Source: Gloeobacter violaceus PCC 7421 (lineage in GTDB: Bacteria; Cyanobacteriota; Cyanobacteriia; Gloeobacterales; Gloeobacteraceae). From it: a stretch of DNA of 64,000 nt. Positions 62,141 through 64,000 of this stretch are shown in pieces; positions within the stretch are counted from its first letter, which is position 1, and each line of letters starts with the position of its first letter. The translations under genes and the position numbers were made by a program. The notes beneath the pieces were generated by a model. It did no database searches and was not told the DNA's origin. It saw nothing but the letters and a program-made list of their open reading frames with translations. The stretch is taken from contig NC_005125.1 in the NCBI RefSeq assembly GCF_000011385.1, positions 3,596,001 through 3,660,000 of the forward strand. Reading direction: 5' to 3'.

Positions 62141-62920
62141 ATGCGCTACGTTCGCGTGCTGCAGCTGTTCTGGTCCACGGCTATCGCCGCCGAGGCGGAG
62201 TACCGCGCCAACTTTTTGCTCGCCGCCGTCAACAGCCTCGGCAATCTGGCCGGGAGCCTGTTTGGGCTCTTTCTGTTCTATCGGGCCGACTACACCTTCG
62301 CCGGTTGGCGCTGGGAGGAGGCGCTGGTGGTGCTGGGCATCTTCACCGTTTTTCAGGGCTTTTCGGCGACTTTTTTGAGCCCCAATCTCAACCGGATCGT
62401 GCAGCAGGTGCAGCAGGGCACCCTCGATTTTGTGCTGCTTAAGCCCATCAGCAGCCAGTTCTGGCTCTCGGCGCGTACCGTCTCGCCCTGGGGGTTGCCG
62501 GATCTCTTGTTTGGGATGCTTTTGATTTTCTACGCGGGCGCCCAACTGGGCATCGAGCCGCTCGATTACTTACTTGCAGCGGTGCCGCTGGCCTGCGGTT
62601 TTGCGATTCTCTACAGCCTCTGGTTCATGCTCGGGGCGACGAGCATCTGGTTTGTGAAAATCTACAACGTCACCGAGGTGCTCAACGGACTTCTGGAGGC
62701 GGGGCGCTATCCGATGGTGGCCTATCCGGTCCCCTACCGCTTCTTCTTTACCTTCGTGATCCCGGTGGCGTTTTTGACCACCATTCCGGCGGAAGCGCTT
62801 TTGGGCCGCGGCGAGGTCGGCTGGCTGTTTGCCGCCGGAGCGCTCGCGGCGGGCTTGCTGGTCGCATCGGGATTTTTTTGGCGCTTCGCGCTGCGCTTCT
62901 ACACCAGTGCCTCCAGCTAG
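62141..62920 (+). CDS. ABC-2 family permease (second)
   Basis: A 259-residue membrane protein with about six hydrophobic segments, similar in type to the one at 55076. Hallmarks: FWSTAIAAEAEYRANFLLAA, LSPNLNRIVQQVQQGTLDFV and LLKPISSQFWLSARTVSP, matching the EGKLSPLLLQPIDP loop of its paralogue. It should be the second half of the exporter; the gene order ATPase-permease-permease seen in other cyanobacteria is interrupted by 6 kb here. ATG 62141 chosen; an in-frame ATG at 62087 gives an 18-residue non-homologous addition. Confidence 0.88.
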   Translation: MRYVRVLQLFWSTAIAAEAEYRANFLLAAVNSLGNLAGSLFGLFLFYRADYTFAGWRWEEALVVLGIFTVFQGFSATFLSPNLNRIVQQVQQGTLDFVLLKPISSQFWLSARTVSPWGLPDLLFGMLLIFYAGAQLGIEPLDYLLAAVPLACGFAILYSLWFMLGATSIWFVKIYNVTEVLNGLLEAGRYPMVAYPVPYRFFFTFVIPVAFLTTIPAEALLGRGEVGWLFAAGALAAGLLVASGFFWRFALRFYTSASS

Positions 62921-63004
62921 CTGCGGTTCCTCCCGCTGGCAGAACCCGGCCCGGACGGTCCGGTGGATAGTGGTGCCAGGAAAGTCTACGAGCGAGGAGA
63001 ACCG

Positions 63005-63460
63005 ATGAGCGACCAAGGTTTTACCCACATTGCGCTACCCGTGAGCGATCTTGATGCCACCATCGCCTTTTACGCCCGCTACGCCCGCATGCAGGTGGTG
63101 CACCGCCGCAGCGACCCGAAAAGCGGCGACGAAGTGGCCTGGATCACCGACCAGACGCGGCCGTTTGTGATCGTGCTGTTGCAAAAACCGGAAGTCGAGC
63201 ACCGGTTGCTCCCGCCCGCCCATCTGGGGGTGGCCTGCGAGAGCCGCGAGCAGGTGGATCGCCTCTGCGTCCAGGCCAGGGAGGAAGGCTGCCTGCGCGA
63301 CGGCCCGGACGATTACGGCCCGCCGGTGGGCTATTGGGCGTTTCTGGCCGACCCCGACGGTCACACACTGGAGTTGTCCTTCGGCCAGGAAGTGACCTTT
63401 ACCGTCGAGCAGGCGGGCGGAAAATCCGACAAGCCCGAGCCCGCCGGGGTGCACTCCTGA
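63005..63460 (+). CDS. VOC/glyoxalase-fold protein
   Basis: A 151-residue VOC protein starting MSDQGFTHIALPVSDLDATIA with FYARYARMQVVHRRSD; the second module is AFLADPDGHTLELSFGQEV. Putative metal ligands are H8 and the E/H of the C-terminal strand. GAGGAGA precedes ATG 63005. It is unlike the VOC protein at 8382. Lactoylglutathione lyase or a catechol dioxygenase-like role is possible. Confidence 0.85.
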   Translation: MSDQGFTHIALPVSDLDATIAFYARYARMQVVHRRSDPKSGDEVAWITDQTRPFVIVLLQKPEVEHRLLPPAHLGVACESREQVDRLCVQAREEGCLRDGPDDYGPPVGYWAFLADPDGHTLELSFGQEVTFTVEQAGGKSDKPEPAGVHS

Positions 63461-63464
63461 AACC

Positions 63465-64000
63465 TCAGGGACGGAGGACGGCCAGAGTCTCAGGCTCCTG
63501 TCGGGCCGCCTCCAGCCATTGCTGAAAAGGGGCGAGGGCCAACAGCGCCTGGCAGTACCGTCCAAGGTCTTCGTCGAGCAGAACGCCGTAGGTCATAAAG
63601 CGGGTGACTACCGGCGCGTACATCGCATCGGCGATCGTGAAGCGGCCGAACAGAAAGTCGCCGCCGCCGCCGTACTGCATGCGGCAACAGCGCCACAGAT
63701 TGGCGATGCGGTCGATGTCGTCCATGACGGCGGGGGACATCGGCCAACCGGTGTGGCGGGCGCGGGTGTCCATGGGCATCCCGGCGCGCAGGGCGGCAAA
63801 ACCGGCGTGCATCTCGCAGCTGACGGAGCGCGCCACCGCCCGCACCGCCGGATCCGCAGGCCACAGCCCGGCTTCGGGCAACTGCTCGGCGACATACTCG
63901 CAGATGGCAAGCGATTCCCAGATGCGCAGGCCGCCGTCGATGAGCACGGGCACCTTCCCGGAGGGCGAGTGGGTGAGGATCTGGGCGCGGGTCTCGGCGG
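63465..64000 (-). CDS. Glutathione S-transferase family protein, 5'-truncated
   Basis: C-terminal portion (the start lies beyond the window end) of a GST. The end of the thioredoxin-like domain is visible (SPSGKVPVLIDG, then IWESLAICEYVAEQLPEAGLWP), with the glutathione-contacting ESLAI. The all-helical domain runs through MSPAVMDDIDRIANLWR and FLFGRFTIADAMYAPVVTRF. The frame is open to base 64000. It probably detoxifies electrophiles. It is convergent with the VOC gene (4 bp apart). Confidence 0.9.
   Translation of the reverse strand, partial: AETRAQILTHSPSGKVPVLIDGGLRIWESLAICEYVAEQLPEAGLWPADPAVRAVARSVSCEMHAGFAALRAGMPMDTRARHTGWPMSPAVMDDIDRIANLWRCCRMQYGGGGDFLFGRFTIADAMYAPVVTRFMTYGVLLDEDLGRYCQALLALAPFQQWLEAARQEPETLAVLRP

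Noticed and set aside
1-64000. CRISPR arrays, tRNA and rRNA genes
   Set aside because: I saw no regularly spaced direct repeats of 25-40 bp and no cloverleaf-like or rRNA-like sequence, though a covariance-model scan was not possible.

Overview
The window is cyanobacterial and almost certainly from Gloeobacter (G. violaceus or a close relative). The strongest evidence is a psaA-psaB operon whose psaB carries a C-terminal OmpA-like peptidoglycan-binding extension, a peculiarity known from Gloeobacter photosystem I. Supporting signs are a separate psaE, a plastoquinone-type ubiA, an Rcp1-like response regulator, a cyanobacteriochrome-like kinase, an SmtA-type metallothionein and a high-GC coding style. 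The species name is an inference; no database was searched.

Layout. 0-7 kb: end of a peroxiredoxin, a TPR protein, a secreted HEAT-repeat protein, a Uma2-type protein, aroC, a cupin, a frameshifted amidohydrolase and a three-gene cassette of very small overlapping genes (6195-6787). 7-13 kb: exported dienelactone hydrolase, a dispersed repeat, VOC/GNAT/DUF2227 genes, a deoxyribosyltransferase-like gene, an RDD-TonB fusion, mutM and psaE. 13-20 kb: a frameshifted Uma2 gene, GNAT, a JAMM protease / ubiquitin-like sulfur carrier / E1-rhodanese operon, recA and leuCD. 20.8-23.4 kb: an AT-richer, gene-poor accessory stretch with two inverted copies of a small gene family and an orphan ORF. 23.4-34.3 kb: an ABC exporter, a CobD-like decarboxylase, HU, PBP2, a type IV pilin-like protein, a giant AsmA-like protein and ubiA. 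34.3-43 kb: smtB and a small smtA, a sulfatase, a light-sensing two-component operon, the second copy of the dispersed repeat and a Rieske oxygenase. 43-53.9 kb: a YdiJ-like FAD/Fe-S dehydrogenase, a secreted protein, psaA-psaB with a strong terminator, then a sigma factor and its putative membrane anti-sigma partner. 54-64 kb: an ABC-2 exporter whose second permease gene lies 6 kb away, separated by a MerR/hydrolase pair, rsgA and a 14-repeat FG-GAP protein; then a VOC protein and a truncated glutathione S-transferase.

How the genes work together. Overlapping or near-zero spacing defines several operons: peroxiredoxin-TPR, the 6.2-6.8 kb cassette, psaE-mutM, JAMM-UBL-E1, leuCD, the ABC pair at 23.4-25.7 kb, AsmA-ubiA, the CBCR kinase / Rcp / hybrid kinase set, psaAB, sigma/anti-sigma and MerR-hydrolase. 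Most of the rest are single genes.

Most notable: a candidate DXCF-type cyanobacteriochrome histidine kinase (both signature cysteines visible) in an operon with two other signalling proteins; the PsaB-OmpA fusion; the RDD-TonB fusion; the protease-activated sulfur-carrier operon; the three-gene small-protein cassette; a metallothionein gene of only 54 codons; and a 190-bp hairpin-rich repeat present in two inverted copies 33 kb apart.
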